Positions 16,401 through 25,879 of a stretch of 36,121 nt of DNA are shown piece after piece. This DNA is from Desulfosporosinus sp. Its GTDB lineage: Bacteria > Campylobacterota > Campylobacteria > Campylobacterales > Arcobacteraceae. Made by a program: the position numbers and the translations under genes. The notes below the pieces were generated by a model. The model saw only the letters and a list, made by a program, of their open reading frames with translations. It was not told the DNA's origin and did no database searches. Numbering within the stretch: position 1 is the stretch's first letter; every line of letters begins with the position of its first letter. The stretch covers positions 1 to 36,121 of the forward strand of contig DYPS01000021.1 in NCBI GenBank assembly GCA_020719775.1, in the 5' to 3' direction.

Positions 16401-18227
16401 TTGTCATATACAATAAATGAAACGATAAAACGACTTCAAGAGAACAACCTACTCAAAATCATAGATGAACCACTTGATATCTATCTTGAGATTCCTCATA
16501 TTGCTTATATTGAAGTAAAAACACCAAATAGCAAAGCAATACTTTTTACAAATCCAATCGATAAAAAAACAGGGAAAAGATTCATGACTCCTGTTTTAAT
16601 GAATATTTTTTGTAACAACAAAGCAGTTGAACTTTTTATAGGGAGTGGCGACAAAATAGCAAATGAAATAGAAAGTTTACTCAAAATTAAACCACCCCAA
16701 GGGTGGAGTGATAAATTAGCTCTTTTTGGAAAACTCTTTAATCTCAAAAATGTTCCACCAAAAAAACTTTCCGGTAGAGGAATTTCTCAAGAGATTATAA
16801 GACTTGGGAAAGATGCGAAACTTAGTGATTTACCAATTCTTACCACATGGGAGCAAGATGGAGGTCCTTTTATCACAATGGGACAAGTATATACCACCTC
16901 ACTTGATGGGAAAATGAACAATGTAGGAATGTATCGACTTCAAGTTTATAATGATGGGCAATTAGGGATGCATTGGCAAATCCACAAAGATAGCAATCAC
17001 TTCTTTCATGAATACAAAAAAGCTGGTAAAAAAATGCCGGTTAGTATTGGAATTGGTGGAGATCCAATGTATATTTGGTGTGGGCAAGCACCACTTCCTA
17101 TTGGTGTTTTTGAGCTTATGCTTTATGGATTTGTAAAAAAAGAAAATGCTCGTCTTGTCAAATCTATCACAAATGATATTTATATTCCTCATGATGTTGA
17201 CTTTGTGATTGAGGGATTTGTTGATCCTGAGAAGTTAAAAATAGAGGGACCATTTGGAGATCATACAGGTTATTACACATTAGAAGAAGAATATCCAGTC
17301 CTAGATGTCACTTGTATCACAAGTAAAACCCATCCTATTTTTGCTGCAACTGTTGTTGGAAAACCTCCTCTGGAAGATAAATATATGGGATATGCTACAG
17401 AGAGAATTTTCCTCCCACTTTTAAAAACAACAGCTCCTGATTTAATAGACTACTATATGCCTGAAAATGGTGTATTTCACAATCTCATCCTTGCTAAAAT
17501 CAACGTAAGTTACCCAGGACATGCTACTCAAATGATGCATGCATTTTGGGGTGTTGGGCAAATGAGTTTTGTCAAACATGCTATTTTTGTTAGTAGTGAA
17601 GCCCCTGAACTTCATAATGATGAAGCTATTACAAAATGGATACTCAACCGAATTAATCCAGAAGAGATGCTAGTGACAAGGGGTGTTGTCGATGCCCTTG
17701 ACCACTCTAGCCCAAAATTTGCAGTTGGTGGAAAACTTGGAATTGATTGCACAGGAGAAGAGATAAAAAATAGTGAAATTATCCAAATCAGTAACGAGGA
17801 ACTTCTTCATAAAATCCAAAATATCACAAATGAGGTTAGTGAACTTAGACAGTATCATACTGATACAAAAAATCCCATCACTATCCTAGCGGTTGAAAAA
17901 AATAGAAATCAAAGGGAGCTGTTTGATGAACTTAAAATTCTCTTCTTACATATTAAAATCTTAGTGATAGTTGATAAACAAAATAATAATCTTAACAATC
18001 CCTACATGCTTTTATGGCGAGTTGTCAATAATATAGATAGTAATCGTGATATTTTTATTGAAGATACAATGATAGGAGTTGATGCTACAAATAAAAATAG
18101 CTTAGATGGATTTACAAGAAGATGGCCTGATGATGTTACATGTACAAAAAGTGTTTTAGATGACTTACGAAATAGAAATCTTATCGATATCGAGGATGCA
18201 TTTATAGAAAAATGGGGATTAATTTAA
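16401..18227 (+). CDS. UbiD-family menaquinone biosynthesis decarboxylase
   Basis: UbiD-type decarboxylase using prenylated FMN, of the long (about 600 residues) form tied to the futalosine route to menaquinone, where it acts on naphthoate intermediates (MqnL type). UbiD signatures are DLPILTTWEQDGGPFITMG (about 139-157), SIGIGGDP, ARLVKSITNDIYIPHDVDFVIEGFVDPEK, EGPFGDHTGYY and HPIFAATVVGKPP. The C-terminal extension contains GGKLGIDCTGEE. The TTG start has AAAGGAT about six bases upstream. C. jejuni also has a ubiD-like gene near hemA-proS, as I recall. The prenyltransferase partner UbiX is not in this window. Confidence 0.9.
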   Translation: MSYTINETIKRLQENNLLKIIDEPLDIYLEIPHIAYIEVKTPNSKAILFTNPIDKKTGKRFMTPVLMNIFCNNKAVELFIGSGDKIANEIESLLKIKPPQGWSDKLALFGKLFNLKNVPPKKLSGRGISQEIIRLGKDAKLSDLPILTTWEQDGGPFITMGQVYTTSLDGKMNNVGMYRLQVYNDGQLGMHWQIHKDSNHFFHEYKKAGKKMPVSIGIGGDPMYIWCGQAPLPIGVFELMLYGFVKKENARLVKSITNDIYIPHDVDFVIEGFVDPEKLKIEGPFGDHTGYYTLEEEYPVLDVTCITSKTHPIFAATVVGKPPLEDKYMGYATERIFLPLLKTTAPDLIDYYMPENGVFHNLILAKINVSYPGHATQMMHAFWGVGQMSFVKHAIFVSSEAPELHNDEAITKWILNRINPEEMLVTRGVVDALDHSSPKFAVGGKLGIDCTGEEIKNSEIIQISNEELLHKIQNITNEVSELRQYHTDTKNPITILAVEKNRNQRELFDELKILFLHIKILVIVDKQNNNLNNPYMLLWRVVNNIDSNRDIFIEDTMIGVDATNKNSLDGFTRRWPDDVTCTKSVLDDLRNRNLIDIEDAFIEKWGLI

Positions 18228-18249
18228 TCCCCATAAATAATTGAATTGA

Positions 18250-19539
18250 TTATTGTTTACTTAGCTCTAATAGATGATTTTTATATACTTCAAGATTAAA
18301 GTCTTTTATACCAGCTACCCCGTCATTAACTGCTGCTTCAGCAACTGCTGATGAAACCCATACCAAAAGTCTTTTGTCAAATGGTGATGGTATAATATAC
18401 TCTTTTCCATAAACCATATCGTCTCTATTATGTGCTTTTGCAACATAATCAGGTACTGGCTCTTTAGCAAGTGCTGCAAGCGCTCTAGAAGCTGCCATTT
18501 TCATGTTTTCAGTAATTTTTGTAGCTCTTACATCAAGTGCTCCACGGAAAATAAATGGGAAACCAAGAACATTGTTTACTTGATTTGCAAAGTCACTTCT
18601 ACCAGTTCCAATAATTAGGTCATCCCTAACCTCTTTTGCAATTGAAGGCATAATTTCTGGAGTTGGATTTGCGCAAGCAAAAATGATAGGATTACTTGCC
18701 ATTGAAGCAACCATCTCTTTAGAAATTTGCTCTGGACCAGAAAGACCAAGAATCATATCTGCATTTCGCGCAGCATCTGCTGGAGTTCTATCTTCAGTAT
18801 CTATAGCATAAGCTCTTTTTTGCTCATTTAAATCTGTTCTACCAGTATGAATAACACCTTTCGAGTCAAGCATAGTTATGTTTTGAACACCAAGCGCTTT
18901 ATACATATTTGCGCAAGCAATACCACTAGCACCTGCTCCAATAACTACAACTTTCAACTCTTCAGCTTTTTTACCATTCATGTCAAGTGCATTTATAAGT
19001 CCAGCCGTTGTGATAACTGCTGTTCCATGTTGATCATCATGAAATACAGGAACATTACAAATTTCTTTCAATCTTCTTTCGATTTCAAAACACTGTGGTG
19101 CTGCAATATCTTCTAAATTTATACCACCAAAAGTATCTGCAATAGCTGCTACAGTCGCAATTATAGATTCTGTATCATGAACATTTAGTTCTATGTCAAC
19201 TGCATCAACATGAGCAAATGCTTTAAATAATACACATTTTCCTTCCATAACAGGTTTACCTGCAAGATGACCAATGTCTCCAAGACCAAGAACGGCTGTT
19301 CCATCAGAAATAACAGCAACTAGATTACCTTTATTTGTGTAATCATATGCAGTTTGAATATCTTCTTGAATTGCTAAACAAGGATAAGCAACACCTGGAC
19401 TATATGCCATAGCTAACTCTTGCACCGTATCGCAAGGTTTTGTAATTAATGTTCCTATTTTCCCATTATTATCTAATATATTTCTCGCTTTATGATAGTC
19501 TAGAGAATCTTTTTTAAATTCTTCTTCTTTTAAAGTCAT
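18250..19539 (-). CDS. NAD(P)-dependent malic enzyme (short form)
   Basis: Oxidative decarboxylation of malate to pyruvate, yielding NAD(P)H for anaplerosis or reductant supply. Landmarks are AYSPGVAYPCLAI (malic N-terminal domain, about 45-57), LVAVISDGTAVLGLGDIGHLAGKPVMEGK with the catalytic lysine, VFHDDQHGTAVI, the dinucleotide fold VVIGAGASGIACANMY, and FACANPTPEI near the C-terminal third. At 429 residues it lacks the phosphotransacetylase-like domain of MaeB (about 760). The cofactor cannot be fixed from sequence. A promoter-like TATAAT lies upstream on the minus strand and a 142-base gap separates it from ovoB, so it is probably an independent transcript. Confidence 0.93.
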   Translation of the reverse strand: MTLKEEEFKKDSLDYHKARNILDNNGKIGTLITKPCDTVQELAMAYSPGVAYPCLAIQEDIQTAYDYTNKGNLVAVISDGTAVLGLGDIGHLAGKPVMEGKCVLFKAFAHVDAVDIELNVHDTESIIATVAAIADTFGGINLEDIAAPQCFEIERRLKEICNVPVFHDDQHGTAVITTAGLINALDMNGKKAEELKVVVIGAGASGIACANMYKALGVQNITMLDSKGVIHTGRTDLNEQKRAYAIDTEDRTPADAARNADMILGLSGPEQISKEMVASMASNPIIFACANPTPEIMPSIAKEVRDDLIIGTGRSDFANQVNNVLGFPFIFRGALDVRATKITENMKMAASRALAALAKEPVPDYVAKAHNRDDMVYGKEYIIPSPFDKRLLVWVSSAVAEAAVNDGVAGIKDFNLEVYKNHLLELSKQ

Positions 19540-19593
19540 TTGATTTCCTTATTTAATTTTAATCAATTCACTATTTTAGTATATTGTTATTTC

Positions 19594-19599
19594 ATTATA
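19594..19599 (-). promoter_or_regulatory. Probable malic enzyme promoter -10 box
   Basis: TATAAT on the minus strand about 55 bases upstream of the malic enzyme ATG. The spacer between this gene and ovoB (19540-19681) is very AT-rich and otherwise featureless apart from GTTAC-AATAA-GTAAC at 19681-19695 over the ovoB stop. Confidence 0.4.
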
Positions 19600-19681
19600 A
19601 TAAATTGATACTGAGATAATACATTAGTATACAAAAAATAATAAATAATAATCCATTTTTTACCATTCAAAATATAATATG

Positions 19682-20866
19682 TTACAATAAGTAACTAGCT
19701 CTAGTATTTATAAAATTGGATATTAAAAATCTTTTTAAACTTTTTTTTAATTCTTTTTTAGGTAATGCAATATTGAGTCTAAAAAAGTATTTTCCACTTT
19801 TTCCAAAGCTTATTCCATCATTTAAAACAACTTTTATACCATATAAAAGTTCCTCTTTTATTTTGTTATGTTTCATTCCAGTTTCTCGGAAATCAAGCCA
19901 CAAAAGATAAGTTGCTTCACTTTTGATAATTTTTATAGAAGGAAGATTTTTGGCAAAAAATTCCTCTGTAAAATATATATTCTTTTGTAAATAGACTAAT
20001 AGTTCCTCAAGCCAAATTATCCCCTCTTGACTATAACAACTCTCAATAATTGTATTTGAAAAGGAATTCAAAGAAATAATATGATGTTTGATAGCATTTA
20101 TTTTGAATTGCTCCATTATCTCTTTATCAAGTGAAAAAGCATATGATGTATTAAATCCTGCCACATTAAAAGTTTTACTTGGGGCACTTAAAATAAGCGA
20201 AGATGGATTGATAGTGGCAAATGAAGTAAACTTTGAAAAGACCAAATCACTATGAATCTCATCAGATACTACTAAAATATTATGTTTTCTACAAATCTCA
20301 TTTAATTTTCTAAGCTCCTCTTCACTCCAAATTCTTCCGACTGGATTGTGCGGGGAACAAAGAAGTAAGATTTTTGTTTTGGGTGTAATTTTGGAATTAA
20401 AACCATCAAAATCTATCTCATATTTTCCCTTTTTTAAAACAAGATTACTTTCGACTAAGATTCTATTGCTCTCTTTAATCACATTCGAAAATGGGAAATA
20501 AACAGGTGGAAAAACTACCACCTCATCACCAATCTCACTAAACGACTCAATCGCTACTCCAAGTGATGGAACAACCCCAGAACAAATGAGAATATCCTCT
20601 TTTTTGAGTTTTAAATCGTGTCTTTTTTGCCAATTAATGATAGCTTCAAAAGCTTTTTCTGAGGGATTCTCATAACCAAATATTTGTTGTTTTAATTTTT
20701 TTTCAATAGCTCTTTGAACAAAATTTGGAGTTGCGAAATCCATATCGGCAACCCATAAAGGTTTCGCATCTGTAACCCCAAAATAGCTTTGAAGTCCATC
20801 ATACTTAACAGAATTTGTTCCTAACCTATTGATATGTTTATCAAAATTGATAGATTTTTGTTTCAT
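19682..20866 (-). CDS. ovoB: OvoB: PLP-dependent 5-histidylcysteine sulfoxide lyase
   Basis: Fold type I PLP enzyme of the PatB/MalY beta C-S lyase group. Seen: RLGTNSVKYD (14-23), PLWVADMDF (36-44), CSPHNPVGRIW (170-180), SDEIHSDL (201-208) and the PLP lysine K231 in SAPSKTFN. MalY-type enzymes cleave cystathionine; OvoB cleaves the sulfoxide made by OvoA to 5-thiohistidine. The OvoB call rests on context: the ATG at 20866 shares its A with the stop of ovoA (TAATG), so the two are made together. GGGAAA upstream supports this ATG over an in-frame TTG at 20878. The alternative is a plain cystathionine beta-lyase. The 394 residues are normal for the family. Confidence 0.82.
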   Translation of the reverse strand: MKQKSINFDKHINRLGTNSVKYDGLQSYFGVTDAKPLWVADMDFATPNFVQRAIEKKLKQQIFGYENPSEKAFEAIINWQKRHDLKLKKEDILICSGVVPSLGVAIESFSEIGDEVVVFPPVYFPFSNVIKESNRILVESNLVLKKGKYEIDFDGFNSKITPKTKILLLCSPHNPVGRIWSEEELRKLNEICRKHNILVVSDEIHSDLVFSKFTSFATINPSSLILSAPSKTFNVAGFNTSYAFSLDKEIMEQFKINAIKHHIISLNSFSNTIIESCYSQEGIIWLEELLVYLQKNIYFTEEFFAKNLPSIKIIKSEATYLLWLDFRETGMKHNKIKEELLYGIKVVLNDGISFGKSGKYFFRLNIALPKKELKKSLKRFLISNFINTRASYLL

Positions 20867-22737
20867 TATTTTTCCCAAATAGTAAAAAACTCTGTTTCAT
20901 CGATAAGCTTTAAAGAAAATACTAAACTCTCTTTAAATTGCTCTTTTTGGACAAAGTTTTTAAAAGCAACTACAACTCTTCCACCGCTATTTAATCTCTT
21001 TGGTAAATCTTCTAGTAGATGTTTTATATTGTAAATCTCTTCAAAATTATTTGTTAGTAGTATAAAATCATATCCACTAAAATGTGACTTTAAATTACAA
21101 CTATCCCCTTGCCAAAATGCGATATTTTTATGATGCTGTAACTCCAAATTTTTTTGTGCTATCAAAATATTTCTTGCTGTAAAATCTATTCCAATGATAT
21201 TCTCAAAATAACTTGCAAGTTCAAATAGACTTTTTCCATAATCACATCCAAGATTGAGTGCACTTTTGAAATCATCTTTGATATATTTTTTAGCGATATG
21301 TGCGACTCTATCAAAAAACTCCACTTCCCTAAAATTTATCTCCTCTTTGACAACTTCAATATCCTCTTTGTGGTCACTTGAAACTTCCACATATCTAAAT
21401 CCAGCATGTTGAAAAAAGTGTCTTCTAAAAGCATATCGTGAGCTTAAAAGTGCTTCATTTCCTGTACTTATAAATGAACAACCCTTGATAATATTATGCC
21501 TTCTATTGAAAGTTGGAACTGAAAAATCATCATACACAGGATGAATCTCAAATCCAGTAAACCCATCAATCGTTGTGATTGTCCATTGCCAAACATTCCC
21601 AATCACATCATAAAAATCCCCATGTTTAAATTCATTTACAGGGCAAGGGGAACAGTAATGTTCCAAATTGATATTTGCAGGAGCAAGTTCTCCCCACTGT
21701 GGTTCATCCAAAAGTCCACTCACTTCATGAAGTCTGTACCACATTGCTTCACTTGGCAGGGTTATCTTTTTTCCTATTTTGGATGATTTCCATTTGCAAA
21801 ATGCCAAAGCTTCAAGATAGTTCACCTCAACTGGCCAATTAAGTGGAAGTGGGATAATAGTTTGCAGTGTTCTGAAATAGTAACTATCTTTTTTTAAAAT
21901 CCAAAAAGTGGGATGAAGCACTTTTATATAATTTCTCCATCTAAGCCCCTCATTATCCCAAAAAGAATCATTTTGGTATCCACCATCCTCTATAAATTCT
22001 AAAAATTCCCCATTGGATGTGAGATATTTTGAAGCATTGAAATCATCAACTACAAAAGTAGCCTCTCCATATTCATTATCCCAGCCATAAAAATCATCAT
22101 CCTTACTTTTTCCAAGTGTTATTTTTCCGCCAGAGACCTTTAAAAGTTCGTTTTCTAAAGTTTTGCCATAATTTTGTGATTCATTAAAAAATAGATTTTG
22201 TTTGATAAACTTTATCTCAAGTTGTCTATGAAGTACCGAAGATGTTTCAAGATGGATTCTTTCGTGTTCTATCCCCATCATCACTATCCACATAGGACTT
22301 TCCCAAGTTATCGGAAGTGAAAATGAAACTTTCTCTATAAAATCTAAAACAACCTCTTTTACCATTAACCGATAGCTTCTCACATCCTCCACTTTTGGCC
22401 AAAAGTAGTTTGATTGATTGAGGTCATCCCAACTCATCTCATCCACCCCAATAGCAAAAACAGACTCAAAATGGGGATTGATTCTCTCTTGTAAAAATCC
22501 ACCAAGAATCAATTTATTAATATAAAAAGTGGCCGTATGTCCAAAATAAAAAATAAGTGGGTGTCGTAATTTTTCAGGTTGTTCGTAAAAAACTTTATCA
22601 TCTGTAAAAATAGTAAAAAGCTCTTCAAAAAGAGTATAAGTTTTTAAAAAATACCCTTTGATTTCAGCTCTTTTAGCTTTCACATCATCTCCTCTAAGAG
22701 AGATATTTCTAGTGATAAACTCTTTTTTGTCTAACAT
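20866..22737 (-). CDS. ovoA: OvoA: 5-histidylcysteine sulfoxide synthase/methyltransferase
   Basis: Iron enzyme joining cysteine to C5 of histidine with O2, plus a SAM domain that N-methylates 5-thiohistidine, giving ovothiol A. The DinB-like N-terminal domain (about 15-175) supplies the iron ligands H67 (FGH) and HERIHLE with H158 and H162. The formylglycine-generating-enzyme fold (about 200-455) has GNVWQWT (380-386) and FRRHFFQHAGFRYV (437-450). The methyltransferase (about 465-623) has ALNLGCDYGKS (493-503), GID (516-518) and QGDSCNLK (543-550). The fusion and opening RNISLRGDD separate it from EgtB of ergothioneine synthesis. At 623 residues it is shorter than the roughly 700 usual, because the methyltransferase is compact. 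It begins four bases after proS. Confidence 0.93.
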   Translation of the reverse strand: MLDKKEFITRNISLRGDDVKAKRAEIKGYFLKTYTLFEELFTIFTDDKVFYEQPEKLRHPLIFYFGHTATFYINKLILGGFLQERINPHFESVFAIGVDEMSWDDLNQSNYFWPKVEDVRSYRLMVKEVVLDFIEKVSFSLPITWESPMWIVMMGIEHERIHLETSSVLHRQLEIKFIKQNLFFNESQNYGKTLENELLKVSGGKITLGKSKDDDFYGWDNEYGEATFVVDDFNASKYLTSNGEFLEFIEDGGYQNDSFWDNEGLRWRNYIKVLHPTFWILKKDSYYFRTLQTIIPLPLNWPVEVNYLEALAFCKWKSSKIGKKITLPSEAMWYRLHEVSGLLDEPQWGELAPANINLEHYCSPCPVNEFKHGDFYDVIGNVWQWTITTIDGFTGFEIHPVYDDFSVPTFNRRHNIIKGCSFISTGNEALLSSRYAFRRHFFQHAGFRYVEVSSDHKEDIEVVKEEINFREVEFFDRVAHIAKKYIKDDFKSALNLGCDYGKSLFELASYFENIIGIDFTARNILIAQKNLELQHHKNIAFWQGDSCNLKSHFSGYDFILLTNNFEEIYNIKHLLEDLPKRLNSGGRVVVAFKNFVQKEQFKESLVFSLKLIDETEFFTIWEK

Positions 22738-22741
22738 TTTG

Positions 22742-24442
22742 TTATTTGTTTTTTAAAACTTCCACAATATTTTCTAATGGAATATCCTCTTTCTCACCAG
22801 TTCTTCTACAGACAAGTTCCACTAAACCTTCACTCAATTTTTTCCCAATAACAACCGCATAAGGGAATCCAATAAGTTCAAAATCACTCATTTTAAATCC
22901 AAATCGCTCTTTTACCCTATCGTCCATAATCACTTCAACCCCAGCTGATCTCAAATCTTCATAGATTCTAGTTCCAGCTGCCATCTCATCTTCATTTTTC
23001 CCATTTGAGATAATGATATCTACAAAAAATGGTGTTGTTTCTTTTGTCCATACACACCCTCTGTCATCGTGACTTTGCTCAATTACAGCTGCTACGAGTC
23101 TACTTACTCCGATTCCATAAGTTCCCATCTCAAATGATTTACTTTTTCCATTATTATCTAAAAAGTTTGCCCCTAGTGCTTTTGAATACTTATCTCCAAG
23201 TTGGAAAATATGCCCAACCTCTATCCCTTTTGTGTAGCTTAGTTTTCCACCACAACACTCACAAATATCACCCTCCGAGACGGCCACTAAATCAAAATAA
23301 ACATCTTCACTCAAACAACAAACATCAACACCAGCTAGATGATAATGTTCCTCATTTGCTCCGCAAACCATATCATTTTCATCTCTCAGTTCGCTATCTA
23401 TTTTGAAAATCACATTTGCAGGTAAATCTTTAATTCCAACATAACCAGCCACAAGTCCAGCTGAGTTTATCTCCTCTTCGCTAATATCCGCTAATTCCAA
23501 AGCATTTATACTATTGCAAGCTTTTGTCTCCTCAAGCTCATCGTCCCCTCGTACAAAAAATACAGCTACTTTTTCACACTCTTCATAGACTGCTTTTTTG
23601 ATAACTGCTTTGATTGTTTGAGATCTATTTATCTCCAAAAAGTTTGAAACTTCCTCTATCGTTTTTGTATTTGGTGTGTGGATTTTTCCACTTGTGAGGC
23701 TTTTTTTCTCTTCTATTTGTCGTGGCACTCTTTTTGCCGCTTCAATATTTGCTCCATAGTTACAGCTATCGCATACAACAATCGTATCCTCTCCACTATT
23801 TGCTAGTACATGAAACTCTTTACTTCCTGTCCCACCAATCGCTCCACTATCAGCATCTACGATTCTAAAATCAAGCCCAAGTCTTGCAAAGATTTTTTTG
23901 TAAGTCTCTTCCATAAGATGAAATTCTCTTTTCATATCTTCACTATTAGCATGAAAAGAGTAACCATCTTTCATCAAAAACTCTCTCCCCCTCATAAGAC
24001 CGAATCGTGGTCGTGCTTCATCTCTAAATTTTGTATTTATTTGGTATAAGTTAATTGGTAAATCTTTGTAGCTTGTCACTCTATTTTTGACCAATTCTAC
24101 CATCGCCTCTTCATTTGTAGGGCTTAAGACAAAACCATTGTTTTTTCTATCTTTGATTCTAAGCATTTCAAGTCCCATTTTAGAAGCTCGTCCACTATTT
24201 TCCCAAAATTCAATTGGAGTTACAAATGAAAGTTGCACCTCCTGAGCTCCACTATTATCAAGCTCCTCCTTTACTACATTTCGTATCTTATCAAGGACAA
24301 TTTTCCCTAACGGCAAATAATTATAAAGTCCACTTCCACTTGTATTAATAAAACCTGCTCGAAGTAAAAATTGATGCGATGGTAAAGTCGCATCGTTTGG
24401 AGTTTCTTTTGTTGTTGGTATAAAAAGTTTTGAGAATTTCAT
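22742..24442 (-). CDS. proS: Prolyl-tRNA synthetase, bacterial type with editing domain
   Basis: Charges tRNA-Pro with proline. Class II motif 1 includes [16 protein letters not shown] (about 32-47), motif 2 [25 protein letters not shown] (about 138-162) and motif 3 [19 protein letters not shown]. The YbaK-like editing insertion runs roughly from 255 to 385 ([12 protein letters not shown] to [10 protein letters not shown]), with KAVIKK and GD retained. The length of 566 is standard. It starts one base after hemA ends and precedes ovoA by four bases, so hemA-proS-ovoA-ovoB looks like one transcript. Confidence 0.96.
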   Translation of the reverse strand: MKFSKLFIPTTKETPNDATLPSHQFLLRAGFINTSGSGLYNYLPLGKIVLDKIRNVVKEELDNSGAQEVQLSFVTPIEFWENSGRASKMGLEMLRIKDRKNNGFVLSPTNEEAMVELVKNRVTSYKDLPINLYQINTKFRDEARPRFGLMRGREFLMKDGYSFHANSEDMKREFHLMEETYKKIFARLGLDFRIVDADSGAIGGTGSKEFHVLANSGEDTIVVCDSCNYGANIEAAKRVPRQIEEKKSLTSGKIHTPNTKTIEEVSNFLEINRSQTIKAVIKKAVYEECEKVAVFFVRGDDELEETKACNSINALELADISEEEINSAGLVAGYVGIKDLPANVIFKIDSELRDENDMVCGANEEHYHLAGVDVCCLSEDVYFDLVAVSEGDICECCGGKLSYTKGIEVGHIFQLGDKYSKALGANFLDNNGKSKSFEMGTYGIGVSRLVAAVIEQSHDDRGCVWTKETTPFFVDIIISNGKNEDEMAAGTRIYEDLRSAGVEVIMDDRVKERFGFKMSDFELIGFPYAVVIGKKLSEGLVELVCRRTGEKEDIPLENIVEVLKNK

Positions 24443-24443
24443 T

Positions 24444-25757
24444 TTAATTTATTTCCTTATAATTATTTGTTGTTTCATCATCTACCGCTATCCCGAAAAG
24501 ATTTTTTGTAGTAGTTAAAATTTCATCGCCCTCTAGCGAAGAAGAAACAAGTTTAAGTTGTATTGTTGGTGTATGCAGAAACTCTGCCATTATCGACTTG
24601 CAAAGCTTTTCAATATTTGTAGTATCTTCACTACTGATAAATCTTTTTTTAACTGCATTTTGTATTTTCTTCTCTATTATCTCATCGCTTTTAAGTCTAA
24701 TATTTTTGATAAGTGGTTCCACAGAAAGTGTTTTAAGCCAAACATAAAATTCTTCTGTCATCGCTCCCACGATGCTAAAAGCTTCTTTTGCTTGACTTGC
24801 TCGAAGTTCTAAAGTTTCATCAACAATACACTGCAAATCATCGACGCTATAAATATTCACACCAGCTATCTGCATCTCTTCAATATCTCTAGGAAGTGCA
24901 ATATCAAACCAATTTCGCTCTTTCTCAAATGGTTTTACTATCTCTTTTTTAATGATTGGATAGGGCGCTGACGTAGCTGTAACCAAAAGCTCCATAGAAT
25001 TTAAAAGATCTTCTAATGCTTCATAAGGTTGAACATCTATTTGTGATGGTTTATAGTTTGCACCATTGCCATCCATAATTATATTATGTGCTAAAACTCT
25101 TGCTTTTTTGATGTTTCTGCTACAAATCACAACATCAAATCCATTTTTTAAAAGATGCCTACAAGAAAGTTCACTCATCTCACCAGCACCAATCACAAGA
25201 GCTTTAATGCCAGAGGAGTTTTTATATAATTGTTTTGCTTTTGCTACTGCTGTTGAAGCAACTGAAACTGAACCCGTTCCAAGGTGGGTAATATTTCGTA
25301 CACGAGCCGCACATTTGAAAGCAAAATTCATAACTCGTGAGAGTTTTTGTGAAGCAAAATTTTTATCAAGTGCAAATTTAAAAGCATCCTTAAGTTGCCC
25401 TGCTATTTGTGTTTCTCCAACGACAAGACTATCAAGGGAAGAAGCTACCGTAAAAAGATGATAGATAGCAGCTTTATTTTCATAAATATCCACTCTCTCT
25501 TTTAAATCCCCATACTCCAACTCACTTCGATTTGAAAAAAGTTTTAAGATTTCACCTGATGCATTTGTGCAGCATTGAACACTTGCAATAAGTTCAATTC
25601 GATTACAAGTTGAGATAAGCATCGCCTCATTAATATACTTATTCGCCAAAACTTGTTTTAAAAAAGCCTCTTTTTCTAATTCATTTCCAAAAGATAGTTT
25701 CTCTCTTGTATTAATATCTGTATTTTTATGAGTAAAACTAACTATTAAATATTCCAT
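24444..25757 (-). CDS. hemA: Glutamyl-tRNA reductase
   Basis: First committed step of C5-pathway tetrapyrrole synthesis: NADPH reduction of glutamyl-tRNA to glutamate-1-semialdehyde. The catalytic cysteine is C51 in [26 protein letters not shown], the NADPH fold [15 protein letters not shown] and the DIALPRDIE motif are all visible. An in-frame TTG at 25766 exists, but the ATG at 25757 has GGAT nine bases before it and gives the normal opening [13 protein letters not shown] minus-strand TATAAT lies about 35 bases upstream. It heads the hemA-proS-ovoA-ovoB group; hemC, which I recall nearby in Campylobacter, is absent. Confidence 0.96.
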   Translation of the reverse strand: MEYLIVSFTHKNTDINTREKLSFGNELEKEAFLKQVLANKYINEAMLISTCNRIELIASVQCCTNASGEILKLFSNRSELEYGDLKERVDIYENKAAIYHLFTVASSLDSLVVGETQIAGQLKDAFKFALDKNFASQKLSRVMNFAFKCAARVRNITHLGTGSVSVASTAVAKAKQLYKNSSGIKALVIGAGEMSELSCRHLLKNGFDVVICSRNIKKARVLAHNIIMDGNGANYKPSQIDVQPYEALEDLLNSMELLVTATSAPYPIIKKEIVKPFEKERNWFDIALPRDIEEMQIAGVNIYSVDDLQCIVDETLELRASQAKEAFSIVGAMTEEFYVWLKTLSVEPLIKNIRLKSDEIIEKKIQNAVKKRFISSEDTTNIEKLCKSIMAEFLHTPTIQLKLVSSSLEGDEILTTTKNLFGIAVDDETTNNYKEIN

Positions 25758-25789
25758 AAATCTCAATCCAATGTTTTAATAAGAGAATT

Positions 25790-25795
25790 ATTATA
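25790..25795 (-). promoter_or_regulatory. Probable promoter -10 box for hemA-proS-ovoAB
   Basis: TATAAT on the minus strand, about 33 bases upstream of the hemA ATG at 25757. It is the only promoter-like element I see ahead of the four tightly packed genes. Confidence 0.5.
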
Positions 25796-25879
25796 CAACT
25801 TTCTTACTTTTGATATTATTTGGAGACAAGTGCTAACAATAGAATAAAAAATATTATAAAAATAAATTTGTATTTTATA

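Noticed and set aside
19681-19695. GTTAC-AATAA-GTAAC at the end of ovoB as terminator
   Set aside because: Only five base pairs and no T-run on the minus strand; too weak to call.
20866-22737. EgtB (ergothioneine sulfoxide synthase) as identity
   Set aside because: The fused C-terminal methyltransferase, the opening typical of OvoA and absence of egtC/egtD neighbours favour OvoA.
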